A stretch of 64,000 bases of DNA from positions 248,001 through 312,000 of the forward strand of contig JAQEYU010000001.1 of assembly GCA_027692465.1 (NCBI GenBank). Direction: 5' to 3'. A program made the translations under genes and the position numbers. Within the stretch, counting starts at the first letter, position 1. The number at the start of each line of letters is the position of its first letter. Below the pieces are notes generated by a model. The model saw nothing but the letters and a program-made list of their open reading frames with translations, had not been told where the DNA came from and did not search any database. This DNA comes from Enterococcaceae bacterium OF42-14pH9A (GTDB taxonomy: Bacteria; Bacillota; Bacilli; Lactobacillales; Enterococcaceae). Of this stretch, positions 1 to 9,777 are shown one piece after another.

Positions 1-43
1 CTGTTTCGTATATGGATTTATTTTGTAGGAGGGAATCCCATTC

Positions 44-1369
44 ATGGCAAAAACGGGAATGTATGTAGGCCTTGATATCGGTACGACATCGGTGAAAGTC
101 GTCGTCGCCGAGTATGTAGAAAACCAAATGAACATTATTGGTGTCGGGAACGCCAAGTCTGAAGGGATCAACCGCGGCATCATCGTCGACATCGAAAAGA
201 CGGTCCAAGCGATCCAACGGGCAGTACGCCAAGCAGAAGAGAAGGCCGGCATCCAGATTCGCAGCGTGAGTGTGGGAGTCCCTGCCAACCTGCTGGAAGT
301 GGAAAGCTGCCAAGGAATGATCGCCGTCAACAATGATTCCAAAGAAATCACCGACGACGATGTCCGCAATGTTTCTTCAGCGGCGCTAGTTCGTTCTGTA
401 CCTCCTGAACGGCAGATTATCGGTATCCTGCCGCAGGAATTTACGGTGGACGGATTTGAAGGCATCAAAGATCCCCGCGGCATGATTGGGGTACGGCTGG
501 AAATGTTCGGTGTTGTCTTTACCGGACCGAAGACCATCCTGCACAATATCCGCAAATGTGTTGAAAAAGCCGGCTTAACCATCAATGAAATGGTGATTAC
601 ACCGCTGGCCTTGACTGAAAGTATTTTGTCTGACGGTGAAAAAGACTTCGGTACGATCGTGATCGACATCGGCGGTGGGCAGACCACAACTGCTGTGATG
701 CATGACAAACAGCTGAAATTCACCCATGTCAATCAAGAAGGCGGCGAGTACGTTACCAAAGACGTATCGACTGTTCTGAATACTTCATTCAACAACGCTG
801 AGGCTTTGAAGATTAATTATGGCGATGCTTATCCTGAACGGACTTCTGCCAGTGAAGAATTCCCGGTAGATGTGATCGGCAAGTCTGAACCGGTGAAAAT
901 CGACGAACGTTACCTGTCTGAAATCATCGAAGCCCGCATGGAACAGATTTTCAACAAATCAAAAGAAGTTCTGGATGAAATCGATGCCTTGAGCCTTCCG
1001 GGAGGCGTAGTTCTTACCGGTGGTGCAGCCAGTCTGCCGGGTGTCGTGGATCTGGCACAAGAGATTTTTGATACCAATGTAAAATTGTATGTGCCTAATC
1101 ACATGGGCTTGCGCAATCCGGTCTTTACCAATGTAATCAGTATCGTGGATTACTCAGCTAACTTGAGTGAAGTTTATCATCTTGCCAAATCAGCCGTTAC
1201 CGGTGAAAAAACAACACCACAAGTCAAACAAGAGGCTGTTGTTCCACAAGAAGTGCGTTATGAAGACTATGAAGATGCAGTGGAAGAAGATTACACTGAA
1301 CCGGAAGAAAAATCCGGTGAGAGCGTAAAAGACAAAGTAAAAGACTTCTTTTCAAATATTTTTGACTAA
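44..1369 (+). CDS. ftsA: Cell division protein FtsA
   Basis: Actin-like ATPase that anchors the FtsZ ring to the membrane and recruits later divisome proteins. The 441-residue product has the ASKHA phosphate-binding loops GLDIGTTSVKV near residue 9 and VIDIGGGQTTTA near residue 206, a late GGVVLTGGAASLPG loop, and an acidic linker ending in the amphipathic tail KDKVKDFFSNIFD that binds membrane. Length is normal for the family. The ATG at 44 follows an AGGAGGG ribosome site by a good spacing. It is 24 bases upstream of ftsZ, the standard operon. Any promoter lies outside the window. Confidence 0.97.
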   Translation: MAKTGMYVGLDIGTTSVKVVVAEYVENQMNIIGVGNAKSEGINRGIIVDIEKTVQAIQRAVRQAEEKAGIQIRSVSVGVPANLLEVESCQGMIAVNNDSKEITDDDVRNVSSAALVRSVPPERQIIGILPQEFTVDGFEGIKDPRGMIGVRLEMFGVVFTGPKTILHNIRKCVEKAGLTINEMVITPLALTESILSDGEKDFGTIVIDIGGGQTTTAVMHDKQLKFTHVNQEGGEYVTKDVSTVLNTSFNNAEALKINYGDAYPERTSASEEFPVDVIGKSEPVKIDERYLSEIIEARMEQIFNKSKEVLDEIDALSLPGGVVLTGGAASLPGVVDLAQEIFDTNVKLYVPNHMGLRNPVFTNVISIVDYSANLSEVYHLAKSAVTGEKTTPQVKQEAVVPQEVRYEDYEDAVEEDYTEPEEKSGESVKDKVKDFFSNIFD

Positions 1370-1393
1370 TCTATCCGGGAGGAAACAGACATT

Positions 1394-2632
1394 ATGGAAT
1401 TCTCAATCGATAATAACATTAATGAAGGCGCCGTGATCAAAGTCATCGGTGTCGGTGGTGGTGGCGGCAATGCCATCAATCGTATGATCGAAGAAAACGT
1501 CAAAGGTGTTGAGTTCATCGCAGCCAACACCGACGTACAAGCATTGAAAAACTCAAAAGCTGAAACTGTGATTCAATTAGGACCTAAATACACTCGTGGT
1601 TTGGGTGCCGGTTCCCAACCGGAAGTCGGTGAAAAAGCGGCTGAAGAATCCGAAGAAGCCATCCGTGAGTCACTTGACGGTGCAGATATGATTTTTATCA
1701 CTGCCGGCATGGGCGGCGGTACTGGTACCGGTGCTGCTCCAATCGTTGCTAAAATTGCAAAAGATCTTGGCGCATTAACTGTCGGTGTTGTGACTCGGCC
1801 ATTTACTTTTGAAGGACCGAAGCGGGGGCGTTTTGCTGCCGAAGGGATCGCAAAATTAAAAGAAAACGTCGATACACTGCTGATCATCTCCAACAACCGC
1901 TTGTTGGAAGTCGTTGACAAGAAAACTCCGATGCTGGAAGCTTTCCGCGAAGCCGACAACGTTTTGCGTCAAGGTGTTCAAGGCATTTCCGATTTGATTA
2001 CTGCACCGGGCTACGTGAACTTGGACTTCGCCGATGTGAAGACCGTCATGGAAAATCAAGGCACTGCTTTGATGGGTATCGGGGTCGCTTCCGGAGAAGA
2101 TCGGGTCATCGAAGCAACGAAGAAAGCCATCTCTTCACCATTGTTGGAAACTTCCATCGATGGTGCCGAACAAGTATTGCTGAATATTACCGGCGGATTG
2201 GACATGACATTGTTTGAAGCACAAGATGCTTCTGACATCGTTGCCAATGCTGCTACCGGTGATGTGAACATCATCTTGGGTACTTCTATCAATGAAGAAC
2301 TGGGTGATGAGATCCGCGTTACTGTAATTGCTACCGGGATCGATCCGACAAAAAAGGAAAATAAAACCCGCACGACACGTCAAAGCCAAATCCACAGTAT
2401 CCCGCAAAAACCGGTACTGGATATGGAACAGGCAAAGCCGAGCCAAGCTGAAGATGACAATGCTTTCGGTGACTGGGATATCCGCAAAGAACAGACCGTT
2501 CGTCCTAAAGTGGATGACACCCAATTTGAAACCATCGAAAAGAAGGATTTTGACACGTTCAATCGTGACGAAGTAAAATCAAATGACGATGATGAATTGA
2601 GCACACCGCCGTTCTTCCGTCGCAAACGATAA
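1394..2632 (+). CDS. ftsZ: Cell division protein FtsZ (tubulin-like GTPase)
   Basis: Forms the cytokinetic Z ring by GTP-dependent polymerisation. The 412-residue protein has the N-terminal glycine-rich loop [12 protein letters not shown] near residue 19, the tubulin signature GGGTGTG at residues 107-113, and the conserved C-terminal peptide [14 protein letters not shown] that docks FtsA and SepF. The stretch between about 320 and 395 is the usual variable linker. The start ATG follows GGGAGGAAA. It sits directly behind ftsA and its stop codon is almost in contact with ylmE, so the genes are co-transcribed. Confidence 0.98.
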   Translation: MEFSIDNNINEGAVIKVIGVGGGGGNAINRMIEENVKGVEFIAANTDVQALKNSKAETVIQLGPKYTRGLGAGSQPEVGEKAAEESEEAIRESLDGADMIFITAGMGGGTGTGAAPIVAKIAKDLGALTVGVVTRPFTFEGPKRGRFAAEGIAKLKENVDTLLIISNNRLLEVVDKKTPMLEAFREADNVLRQGVQGISDLITAPGYVNLDFADVKTVMENQGTALMGIGVASGEDRVIEATKKAISSPLLETSIDGAEQVLLNITGGLDMTLFEAQDASDIVANAATGDVNIILGTSINEELGDEIRVTVIATGIDPTKKENKTRTTRQSQIHSIPQKPVLDMEQAKPSQAEDDNAFGDWDIRKEQTVRPKVDDTQFETIEKKDFDTFNRDEVKSNDDDELSTPPFFRRKR

Positions 2633-2648
2633 AATGGAGGCAGAGCAC

Positions 2649-3323
2649 ATGATTTCTGAGAACTTGCGGGAGGTCCGACAAGAGATACAGAAGTCCTGTG
2701 CTCTTGTTTCTCGTTCGGCAGCTGAGGTCACATTGGTGGCGGTAACAAAAATGGTGGATGCTGCGACAACAAAGGCCGTCATTGATGCCGGTGTCTGCCA
2801 CCTGGCTGAGAATCGAACGGACAAATTCTTATTAAAAAAACAACTTTTTACGGATTATCCGGCTGTCCAATGGCATTTTATTGGTAATTTACAGCGGAGA
2901 AAGGTAAAATCTATAGTAAATGAAATTGACTTTCTGCATTCTTTAGATAACTTAAAGTTGGCTGCAGAGATTCAAAAAAGGGCGATTAATCCCCTGAAGT
3001 GTTTTGTGGAAGTCAATGTCTCAGGAGAAGATTCAAAGCAGGGAATCGCTCCGGGAGATCTGATGGATTTCATCGATGGGCTGGCAGCGTATGACAAGAT
3101 CACGGTGGTGGGCTTGATGACCATGGCACCTGCTGCAGCAACAACAGCTCAGCAGCATGAACTGTTTGCAAAGCTGCGAAAGTTGCGGGATGAAATCCAA
3201 AACAGGGAGCTCTCTTGGGCACCTTGTACTGAGCTCAGTATGGGGATGACCAATGACTATCAAGCGGCGATCCAAGAAGGAGCCACCTTCGTAAGGGTCG
3301 GGACAGCCTTATTCAAAGAGTAG
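2649..3323 (+). CDS. ylmE: YggS/YlmE family PLP-binding protein
   Basis: Pyridoxal-phosphate homeostasis protein of the PROSC/YBL036C family, a single-domain alanine racemase-like barrel without known catalysis. The lysine that binds PLP is in VAVTKMVD near residue 35, and the phosphate-binding end is LSMGMTNDYQAAIQEGATFVRVG. An in-frame ATG at 2634 also exists, but it overlaps the GGAGG ribosome site at 2636-2640, so I place the start at 2649 (224 residues, beginning MISENLREV), which has correct spacing and matches the family N terminus. Located in the division cluster as in other Firmicutes. Confidence 0.93.
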   Translation: MISENLREVRQEIQKSCALVSRSAAEVTLVAVTKMVDAATTKAVIDAGVCHLAENRTDKFLLKKQLFTDYPAVQWHFIGNLQRRKVKSIVNEIDFLHSLDNLKLAAEIQKRAINPLKCFVEVNVSGEDSKQGIAPGDLMDFIDGLAAYDKITVVGLMTMAPAAATTAQQHELFAKLRKLRDEIQNRELSWAPCTELSMGMTNDYQAAIQEGATFVRVGTALFKE

Positions 3324-3331
3324 CTTCATCT

Positions 3332-3360
3332 AAGGCCGGTATGGTTGCCGGACTTTTTTT
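3332..3360 (+). terminator. Weak terminator-like hairpin between ylmE and sepF
   Basis: AAGgCCGG and CCGGaCTT can pair around an 8-base loop with one mismatch and are followed by seven T. The stem is weak, so partial read-through into sepF is likely. Confidence 0.4.
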
Positions 3361-3415
3361 CAAACCAGTGTCGTATCATGTTGGGATACGATGAACTTAA
3401 AAGGAGGAAACCAAA

Positions 3416-3979
3416 ATGAATTTTTTACGCAAAGCTGCTGATTTTTTTGGTCTTTCTGACGATGAAGCCGTTGAATACGAAGTCGTATCGGCTGCTGTCG
3501 AAGCAACAGACGAGGTTGTCTCCGAGCCAATCCAGTCGGCACCGCAAAAGAAAGTCAAAGTCAGTGAAAATTATCAGTTTCAGGCACCGGTTGAAAATGC
3601 TGCACTCGTACAGGAAGAGAAAGTCGTGCCGATCCATCAGCCCGTCCGCTCACAAACTGTCAAGCGGACGCCTGGCCGAAGCCGCAGTGAAAGTTTGGAC
3701 ACTTCCGGGAAGATCACTATTCTGGAACCCCGTAACTACAATGAGATCCAGACAATCGCCAAACGTTTGTTGAACGGGGAAGCGGTCTTGATCAATTTCC
3801 ATCAAGTGGATGAAGATCAGGCACGGCGAATCGTGGATTTTCTGACAGGAGCTGTTTATGCTCAAGACGGTGATATCAAACGGGTGGGAGACGAAATTTT
3901 TCTGTGCACTCCGAAAGGTGTCGAAATCGAGGGAGCTGCTTCTGTTTACGGCGAAACAGCCGATGTCTTTGAAGTCTGA
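3416..3979 (+). CDS. sepF: Cell division protein SepF
   Basis: Z-ring assembly and membrane tether protein that bundles FtsZ polymers. The 187-residue product starts with the amphipathic membrane-binding helix MNFLRKAADFFGL, has a long acidic and polar linker, and then the SepF core (about residues 98-180) with ITILEPRNYNE, AVLINFHQVDEDQARRIVDF and RVGDEIFLCTP. The AAAAGGAGG ribosome site precedes the ATG. It lies between ylmE and yggT as usual. Confidence 0.96.
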   Translation: MNFLRKAADFFGLSDDEAVEYEVVSAAVEATDEVVSEPIQSAPQKKVKVSENYQFQAPVENAALVQEEKVVPIHQPVRSQTVKRTPGRSRSESLDTSGKITILEPRNYNEIQTIAKRLLNGEAVLINFHQVDEDQARRIVDFLTGAVYAQDGDIKRVGDEIFLCTPKGVEIEGAASVYGETADVFEV

Positions 3980-3990
3980 TCTGGGAGGAA

Positions 3991-4284
3991 TTGACCATCA
4001 TATTCAATCTGTTGAACTTATTTATTCGGGCCGTGGATCTGTATTCGATGATTCTTGTGGTCTATGCACTGCTTTCATGGATGCCAGGCGGTTACGAGTC
4101 CGGTATCGGACGGTTTCTGGCTAAGATCTGTGAACCGTTTTTGAATTTGTTCCGCAAACTGCCCTTGTCGTTTGGACCGGTGGATTTTAGTATCATGGCG
4201 GCAGTATTGGCACTAAATTTAGGCGGCCGACTGATTTATCAGTTGCTGTGGAGTCTGGCTGTTCGTCTGTTGTATGGCGTCTGA
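3991..4284 (+). CDS. YggT family membrane protein
   Basis: Small integral membrane protein (about 97 residues, two hydrophobic segments) of the YggT/YlmG family, found next to sepF in most Firmicutes and linked to division or envelope shape, function unclear. Recognisable parts are the first segment ending VVYALLSWMPGG and the second starting at about residue 68. The start is uncertain: the only usual start codon near the front is TTG at 3991, just two bases after the GGGAGG ribosome site, which is too close. ATC at 3997 or ATA at 4000 would be spaced normally, or TTG at 4012 may be used. Confidence 0.85.
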   Translation: MTIIFNLLNLFIRAVDLYSMILVVYALLSWMPGGYESGIGRFLAKICEPFLNLFRKLPLSFGPVDFSIMAAVLALNLGGRLIYQLLWSLAVRLLYGV

Positions 4285-4314
4285 TCATGAAAAGTGATAA
4301 AGGAGGGATTTTCT

Positions 4315-5097
4315 TTGAACGCAAATGTCTATCAGCATTTCCGCAATGAGGAGCGCCCTTTTATTGATCTGGTCGCCGATTGGGCGGAGCAGGTCCAGAT
4401 GCAATACGCCCCTTATTTAACCGATTTTTTGGATCCCAGACAAGCTTACATCACAGAAACACTGATTCGTCAGGAAAGCGACCTTAAGCTGATGTTTTAC
4501 GGCGGTTACGAAGCTGCCGAACGAGTACGCTGTTTGATCTATCCGGATTATTATGAGCCGAACAAAGAAGAATTCGATATTCAGCTTTTTGAGATTAATT
4601 ATCCTACCAAGTTTGCTACATTGGGACATGGTCGGGTATTGGGAACTTTGATGGGGACCGGTGTTAAACGGGAGTATTTCGGAGATATCATCAGTGACGG
4701 GGAAGCCTGGCAGTTTTTTGTGGCTAAAGAAGTGGCTTCCTATGTGCAACTGCAAGTGGACAAGATCGGAAAGATTGCGGTGCGTTTGGAAGAACGACCT
4801 TATACGGCGATTATCCGACCTTTGGATGCTTGGACGACAGAAAAAGAGACGGTCAGCTCTCTTCGTTTGGATACCGTGATTTCCAGTGTTTACAATATTT
4901 CCCGTCAGCGCTCAAAACAGCTGATCGAGTCGGGAAAGATTAAAGTCAACTGGACGGAAGAGACCCGACCGGACTTTCTGTTGGATCTGTTGGATATCGT
5001 CTCGATTCGGGGCTTTGGCAGAATCCAGATCCAGGATATCGAAGGTGTGACCAAGAAAGAAAAAATCCGCCTCTCCTTGGGGGTTTTACGAAAATAA
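4315..5097 (+). CDS. ylmH: YlmH family S4-domain RNA-binding protein
   Basis: RNA-binding protein of the YlmH family, in other Firmicutes implicated in ribosome quality control and division. About 260 residues: an N-terminal domain (1-170) containing IYPDYYEP and FEINYPTKFATLGHGRVLG, then a C-terminal S4 domain with LDTVISSVYNISRQRSKQL and GKIKVNW. A GTG at 4294 is in frame, but the AGGAGGG site at 4301-4307 lies inside that extension and is correctly placed for the TTG at 4315, so I choose TTG. Sits between yggT and divIVA, the conserved order. Confidence 0.92.
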   Translation: MNANVYQHFRNEERPFIDLVADWAEQVQMQYAPYLTDFLDPRQAYITETLIRQESDLKLMFYGGYEAAERVRCLIYPDYYEPNKEEFDIQLFEINYPTKFATLGHGRVLGTLMGTGVKREYFGDIISDGEAWQFFVAKEVASYVQLQVDKIGKIAVRLEERPYTAIIRPLDAWTTEKETVSSLRLDTVISSVYNISRQRSKQLIESGKIKVNWTEETRPDFLLDLLDIVSIRGFGRIQIQDIEGVTKKEKIRLSLGVLRK

Positions 5098-5135
5098 TGA
5101 AAAACGACTAACTAACGATAAAGGTGGTAACAACA

Positions 5136-5903
5136 ATGGCATTAACTCCATTAGATATCAATAATAAGAGCTTCTCCGTCAAAATGCGGGGTTACAATCA
5201 AGATGAAGTGGATGATTTTTTGGATTTGGTGGGTCGCGATTATGAAACGGCTGTCCAAAAAAATCGGGAACTGGAAAAAGCTCTGAAACACGCCGAAGAA
5301 AAGTTGGAATATTTCAATGAGCTGAAAGATGCCTTAAACCAATCAATCATTGTCGCGCAAGACACAGCCGACAAGGTCAAAACGTCTGCCAGCAAAGAGT
5401 CCGAAGTGATTATTACCTCCGCTCAGAACAAAGCAGATGAAATGGTAGCAACCGCTGAAAAACGCGCCCATGAATTGACAACTGCGGCTGAAGCCAAAGC
5501 CAAAGAAATCTTGAATGATGCGACTGTCAATGCCCGTCAGCTGGCGACAGAAACCAATGATTTGAAGACCAAAACCCGCGTCTTCCACCAAAATCTGTCT
5601 TTGATGCTGCAATCTCAGTTGGAACAAGTGAAGAGTCCGGAATGGGATGAGATCTTGAAACCATTTTCCAGTTATGTGCAGGACGGCCACGAAGTATTCA
5701 AGGAATTGGTGGCAAAAGACCTTGACAATAGCGGCGAACCTGAAGTAAACTCGGATTCAGAGTTGGCGAACAGCGGGATCGAGGTAGTGGAAGCTTCCGA
5801 AAAAATGGTAGCAGTTCCCAAGCCGGAAGAAAAAGAGCCAATTAAAGTCAATACTTTGGACGATGCCAAAGAATTACTGAATAAGATTGAAGAAAAAAAC
5901 TAG
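5136..5903 (+). CDS. divIVA: Cell division initiation protein DivIVA
   Basis: Coiled-coil protein that recognises curved membrane at poles and septa and positions partners. 255 residues. The N-terminal lipid-binding domain MALTPLDINNKSFSVKMRGY with the following DEVDDFLD is classical. The middle (about 30-155) is coiled coil with alanine-rich heptads, and the C-terminal tail is acidic and ends in a short helix. The ATG at 5136 is preceded by AAGGTGG with 8-base spacing; an upstream in-frame GTG overlaps that ribosome site. The stop codon overlaps the first stem of the ileS T-box leader. Confidence 0.96.
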   Translation: MALTPLDINNKSFSVKMRGYNQDEVDDFLDLVGRDYETAVQKNRELEKALKHAEEKLEYFNELKDALNQSIIVAQDTADKVKTSASKESEVIITSAQNKADEMVATAEKRAHELTTAAEAKAKEILNDATVNARQLATETNDLKTKTRVFHQNLSLMLQSQLEQVKSPEWDEILKPFSSYVQDGHEVFKELVAKDLDNSGEPEVNSDSELANSGIEVVEASEKMVAVPKPEEKEPIKVNTLDDAKELLNKIEEKN

Positions 5904-6131
5904 AGTAAAACAGAAAAGCTGCAGATACCTTTCAAGCGAGCCGGAAAGTGGTGAGAGTCCGGCAAAGCGCTGTCTGCAGAAAGATCCTTTACTCTTTTGT
6001 GTGGCTGAAGCAGACAGTAAGCGGCACCGGGTGATGACGTTATCCATCAACGAGAGACTGTTTTTAGCAGTCTGAATTCGGGTGGTACCACGACACGTTC
6101 GTCCCTTTTGGGAACAAACGTGTCTTTTTTT
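5903..6131 (+). promoter_or_regulatory. T-box leader, isoleucine specific, of ileS
   Basis: A tRNA-sensing riboswitch that lets transcription enter ileS when uncharged tRNA-Ile accumulates. Stem I is formed by GAGTAAA (5903-5909) with TTTACTC (5988-5994) and CTGCAG with CTGCAG; the specifier loop holds ATC at 5984-5986, an isoleucine codon. The distal arm pairs GCCGG with CCGGC. The T-box motif GGGTGGTACCACG is at 6080-6092. It is followed by the terminator GACACGTT...AACGTGTC with a T run at 6092-6131. Specifier, T-box and downstream gene agree. Confidence 0.95.
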
Positions 6132-6360
6132 ATTATCAGATTTTGTTTTCTAATGCTATTTAGTCAATACTGCTGTTGCAGAGTGTCTCTGAAAACTTCG
6201 GAGAGAGAGGCAGCTGCCGGAATTAAAGGGCAACGTGCTGCTTGCGCGATGTTAAAGCTGTGCATTTGCGGCACCAATTGTGGTAAAAAGGACTGCAGTT
6301 CGGCCGCTGGAGGGTTCAGCCGGCCTCTAAACAGCAAAAAATAAAAAGGAGCGACCATAC
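6132..6360 (+). other. Extended leader between T-box terminator and ileS
   Basis: About 230 bases separate the T-box terminator from the ileS start, longer than such gaps usually are. No gene is credible here. It holds GTGTCT-CT-GAAAAC at 6183-6196, a degenerate match to the dispersed repeat end seen elsewhere in the window, and a GC-rich hairpin (CGGCCGCTG...CAGCCGGCC) shortly before the ribosome site AAAAGGAG. Confidence 0.5.
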
Positions 6361-9159
6361 ATGAAAATGAAGGAAACCCTGCATTTGGGGAAAACTGAAT
6401 TTCCGATGCGCGGCAATCTGCCGACACGGGAAGCGGATTGGCAGAAGGAATGGGAAGATGCCAAAATCTATGAACAGCGGCAAGTGCTGAATGAGGGGAA
6501 ACCGTCATTTATTCTCCATGACGGACCTCCTTATGCCAACGGGAATATCCATATCGGTCACGCATTGAATAAAGTCTCCAAGGATATCATCGTTCGTTCA
6601 AAATCGATGTCCGGTTTTCGGGCGCCTTATGTTCCCGGTTGGGATACTCACGGGCTGCCAATCGAGCAGGTCTTGACTAACAAAGGAATCAAGCGAAAAG
6701 AAATGACGATGGCGGAATATCGCGAAAAATGTAAAGAATATGCCTTGTCACAAGTCGATACACAGCGTAATGATTTCAAACGTTTGGGTGTCGCCGGTGA
6801 CTGGGAGCATCCTTACATCACATTGGAGCCGGAATATGAAGCAGCAGAGATCCGTGTCTTCGGTAAAATGGCGGAAAAGGGTTATATCTATAAAGGGCTG
6901 AAACCGATCTATTGGTCACCTTCTTCTGAATCCTCTTTGGCGGAAGCAGAAATCGAATACAAAGATGTGAAGTCGCCTTCCATCTATGTGGCTTTCCAAG
7001 TGGCAGACGGCAAAGAACTGCTGGATTCTGAGACAGCGTTTGTGATCTGGACGACGACGCCGTGGACGCTGCCAGCCAACATGGGGATTGCAGCGAATCC
7101 TGATTTTGTTTATGTCCAAGTCGCAGCGGATGGCCGCAAGTTTGTTGTTGCCAAAGATCTGTTGGAAACCGTAAAAGCGACAATCGGCTGGGAAAATGTG
7201 GAAGTACTGCAAGAATTTCCCGGCAGTGCCTTGGAATACATGACGGCGAAACATCCTTTCTATGATCGGACTTCACTGGTGATCTTAGGGGATCATGTCA
7301 CTTTGGATGCCGGTACCGGTTTGGTTCATACGGCTCCCGGACACGGGGAAGATGACTACATCGCCGGTAAAAAATACGGACTGGATATCTTGTCTCCGGT
7401 TGATTCCCGCGGGATGTTCACGGCTGAAGCACCGGGGTTTGAAGGAATCTTCTATGATAAAGCCAATCCGATGATCACCCAACTGTTGGAAGAAAAAGGC
7501 GCATTACTGAAATTGGATTTCTTCACCCACAGCTACCCGCATGATTGGCGGACGAAAAAACCGGTCATCTACCGTGCAACACCGCAATGGTTTGCGTCAA
7601 TTGACAAATTCCGTCAAGATATCCTGGATGAAGTTGAAAAAGTTGATTGGATTATTCCTTGGGGCAAGACTCGTCTTTACAACATGATCCGAGACCGCGG
7701 GGACTGGGTAATTTCCCGCCAGCGTGCCTGGGGTGTACCACTGCCGATCTTTTATGCAGAAAACGGCGAAGCCATTCTGACTCCGGAAACCACCGAACAT
7801 GTGGCTGAATTGTTTGCCAAACACGGCTCAAATATCTGGTTTGAACGGGAAGCCAAAGACCTGCTGCCGGCTGGCTTCACTCATCCGGGTTCACCGAATG
7901 GAGAATTTACGAAAGAAACCGACATCATGGACGTTTGGTTTGATTCCGGTTCTTCACATGAAGCTGTTTTGCGGCAACGGCCGGAACTCAGTTTCCCGGC
8001 TGACATGTATTTGGAAGGTTCCGATCAATACCGCGGCTGGTTTAATTCTTCCATCACTACCAGCGTGGCCATCAACGGTGTTGCTCCTTACAAAGCCGTG
8101 TTGTCTCAAGGCTTTACCTTGGACGGTGAAGGACGCAAGATGAGTAAGTCGTTGGGCAACACTATTGCTCCGGAGAAGGTTATCAAACAAATGGGGGCTG
8201 ATATCCTGCGCTTGTGGGTAGCCAGTGTCGATACGGAATCCGACGTGCGGGTTTCCATGGACATTTTGAACCAAGTATCTGAAGTTTACCGGAAGATTCG
8301 TAATACGATGCGCTTCTTGCTGGCTAACACCAGCGATTTTGATCCGACTGAAGATACAGTGGCTTTTGAAGAGCTGCGTTCGGTGGATAAATACATGATG
8401 GTGCGCTTGAATGAGACCATTAAAGAGATCCGGGAAAATGGTTATGACAAATACGACTTCCTGACAATCTATAAAACGGTAATGAACTTCATGACGGTGG
8501 ATCTGTCCTCGTTCTACTTGGATTTTGCCAAAGATGTGGTCTATATCGAAGCTGAAAATGATCCGCAACGCCGCTGCATGCAGACTGTCTTCTATCAAAC
8601 AGCGGTGGCACTGACCAAACTGCTGACCCCGATCATCCCGCATACGGCCGAGGAGATCTGGAAATACTTGAAAGAAGACGAAGCCTATGTTCAATTGGCA
8701 GAATTCCCGGGATATGAAGAATATCCTAATCAAGGGGAGTTGTTGGACACTTGGTCGGCCTTCATGGACTTCCGTGATAAAGTATTGAAAGCACTGGAAG
8801 AAGCCCGTAATGCCAAATTGATCGGGAAATCTTTGGAAGCTAAACTGACGGTCTATCCAAATGAGCAAACAGCGACTTTGCTGAAAGCTGTCGACAGTGA
8901 TTTGGCTCAGTTGTTGATTGTTTCTCCGGATTACTTGGAGATCAAAGCAGCCGGTACCCAGGTGCCAGCTCAAGCCCAAGTCTTTGAAGATGTGGCTTTC
9001 TTGGTTGAAAAAGCGGAGGGAGAAGTCTGCGAACGTTGTCGTCAGGTCCGGGAAGATGTCGGTTCTGATGAAAAACTGCCGACACTGTGCGGTCGTTGTG
9101 CCCATATCGTTGAAGAAAACTATCCTGAAGCTGTAGCAACAAGTTTCGAAACGAAATAA
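6361..9159 (+). CDS. ileS: Isoleucyl-tRNA synthetase
   Basis: Class I aminoacyl-tRNA synthetase charging tRNA-Ile. 932 residues, the normal bacterial type. HIGH motif [16 protein letters not shown] near residues 57-72, the CP1 editing domain with [11 protein letters not shown], the KMSKS motif [10 protein letters not shown] near 591-600, and a C-terminal zinc finger with four cysteines (CERC and CGRC, about 890-913). The ATG at 6361 is 9 bases after GGAG; the next ATG at 6367 is too far. Expression is controlled by the T-box leader just upstream. Confidence 0.98.
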   Translation: MKMKETLHLGKTEFPMRGNLPTREADWQKEWEDAKIYEQRQVLNEGKPSFILHDGPPYANGNIHIGHALNKVSKDIIVRSKSMSGFRAPYVPGWDTHGLPIEQVLTNKGIKRKEMTMAEYREKCKEYALSQVDTQRNDFKRLGVAGDWEHPYITLEPEYEAAEIRVFGKMAEKGYIYKGLKPIYWSPSSESSLAEAEIEYKDVKSPSIYVAFQVADGKELLDSETAFVIWTTTPWTLPANMGIAANPDFVYVQVAADGRKFVVAKDLLETVKATIGWENVEVLQEFPGSALEYMTAKHPFYDRTSLVILGDHVTLDAGTGLVHTAPGHGEDDYIAGKKYGLDILSPVDSRGMFTAEAPGFEGIFYDKANPMITQLLEEKGALLKLDFFTHSYPHDWRTKKPVIYRATPQWFASIDKFRQDILDEVEKVDWIIPWGKTRLYNMIRDRGDWVISRQRAWGVPLPIFYAENGEAILTPETTEHVAELFAKHGSNIWFEREAKDLLPAGFTHPGSPNGEFTKETDIMDVWFDSGSSHEAVLRQRPELSFPADMYLEGSDQYRGWFNSSITTSVAINGVAPYKAVLSQGFTLDGEGRKMSKSLGNTIAPEKVIKQMGADILRLWVASVDTESDVRVSMDILNQVSEVYRKIRNTMRFLLANTSDFDPTEDTVAFEELRSVDKYMMVRLNETIKEIRENGYDKYDFLTIYKTVMNFMTVDLSSFYLDFAKDVVYIEAENDPQRRCMQTVFYQTAVALTKLLTPIIPHTAEEIWKYLKEDEAYVQLAEFPGYEEYPNQGELLDTWSAFMDFRDKVLKALEEARNAKLIGKSLEAKLTVYPNEQTATLLKAVDSDLAQLLIVSPDYLEIKAAGTQVPAQAQVFEDVAFLVEKAEGEVCERCRQVREDVGSDEKLPTLCGRCAHIVEENYPEAVATSFETK

Positions 9160-9283
9160 TCAGCTGCATTTGAAAACGGCGAGAAGCCGGGCTTTCGTGA
9201 ACTTACCGGAATCGGTACATTACGACTGGCATTATCTGCTGGGGGTGTGCTGCTGAGCATGGACCGGCGCGGCTGGTTTCAAA

Positions 9284-9390
9284 CACTCCGGCAGCTGAGC
9301 AGCTCTTCACAGCTGTCTGCTGCCGGAGTGCTATCGAAAAGACAAGCACTGCTTTTCCCAAGAGGAGAGGCGGCTCGCTTGTCTTTTTTT
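9284..9390 (+). terminator. Double hairpin and terminator downstream of ileS
   Basis: Two successive structures: a perfect 12-base inverted repeat CACTCCGGCAGC (9284-9295) / GCTGCCGGAGTG (9319-9330), then AAAAGACAAGC (9337-9347) pairing with GCTTGTCTTT (from 9377) followed by a T run. The second has a long loop but the T run marks it as the likely ileS terminator. Confidence 0.65.
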
Positions 9391-9702
9391 GGCCGAAATA
9401 TCCGGCAGTCACGTCTGACTGAGTTTAAGAGTCAGGTTCAGGGAAGGCCGGCTGCTGGAGTATCTATTTTTATTGTTATGTTATCTGTGATTCCATAATG
9501 ACGAGTGAATTTATGTTGCCGCTAAATGGTCTGTTTCCTGTAAATGAGAAATGTTTTCGCTGAATGGGATGATTTCGGAACGAAAAACTTTTTCTGACAT
9601 GGATTGTTAGTAAACTGCAGGTGATTGGGCATAAGATTTGCATAAAATCGAAACAAATCCGAACGATTCCGCAGTTTTTATTCTGAAAGCGACTGAAAGT
9701 TA
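9391..9702. other. Intergenic region upstream of gltB
   Basis: AT-rich stretch without a credible gene on either strand. AAACTGC near 9613 and GCAGTTT near 9671 could pair at long distance; no known riboswitch motif was recognised. Confidence 0.4.
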
Positions 9703-9731
9703 TTTACATGTTTTACAAAACAATGTAAACT
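9703..9731 (+). promoter_or_regulatory. Putative gltB promoter with TTTACA repeats
   Basis: TTTACA at 9703-9708 and TAAACT at 9726-9731 with a 17-base spacer. Inside the spacer a second TTTACA (9713-9718) forms an inverted repeat with TGTAAA (9724-9729), so a regulator site may overlap the promoter. Confidence 0.5.
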
Positions 9732-9777
9732 ATTGGAAATTAGAATTTTCAGACTATTACTACAAAGAGGTGTGAGG

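Noticed and set aside
5887..6344. Two short plus-strand frames in the divIVA-ileS gap
   Set aside because: They run through the T-box leader, whose structure explains the sequence.
7954..9105. 383-codon minus-strand open frame opposite ileS
   Set aside because: Lies wholly inside ileS, no family resemblance, no ribosome site; a shadow of the coding strand.
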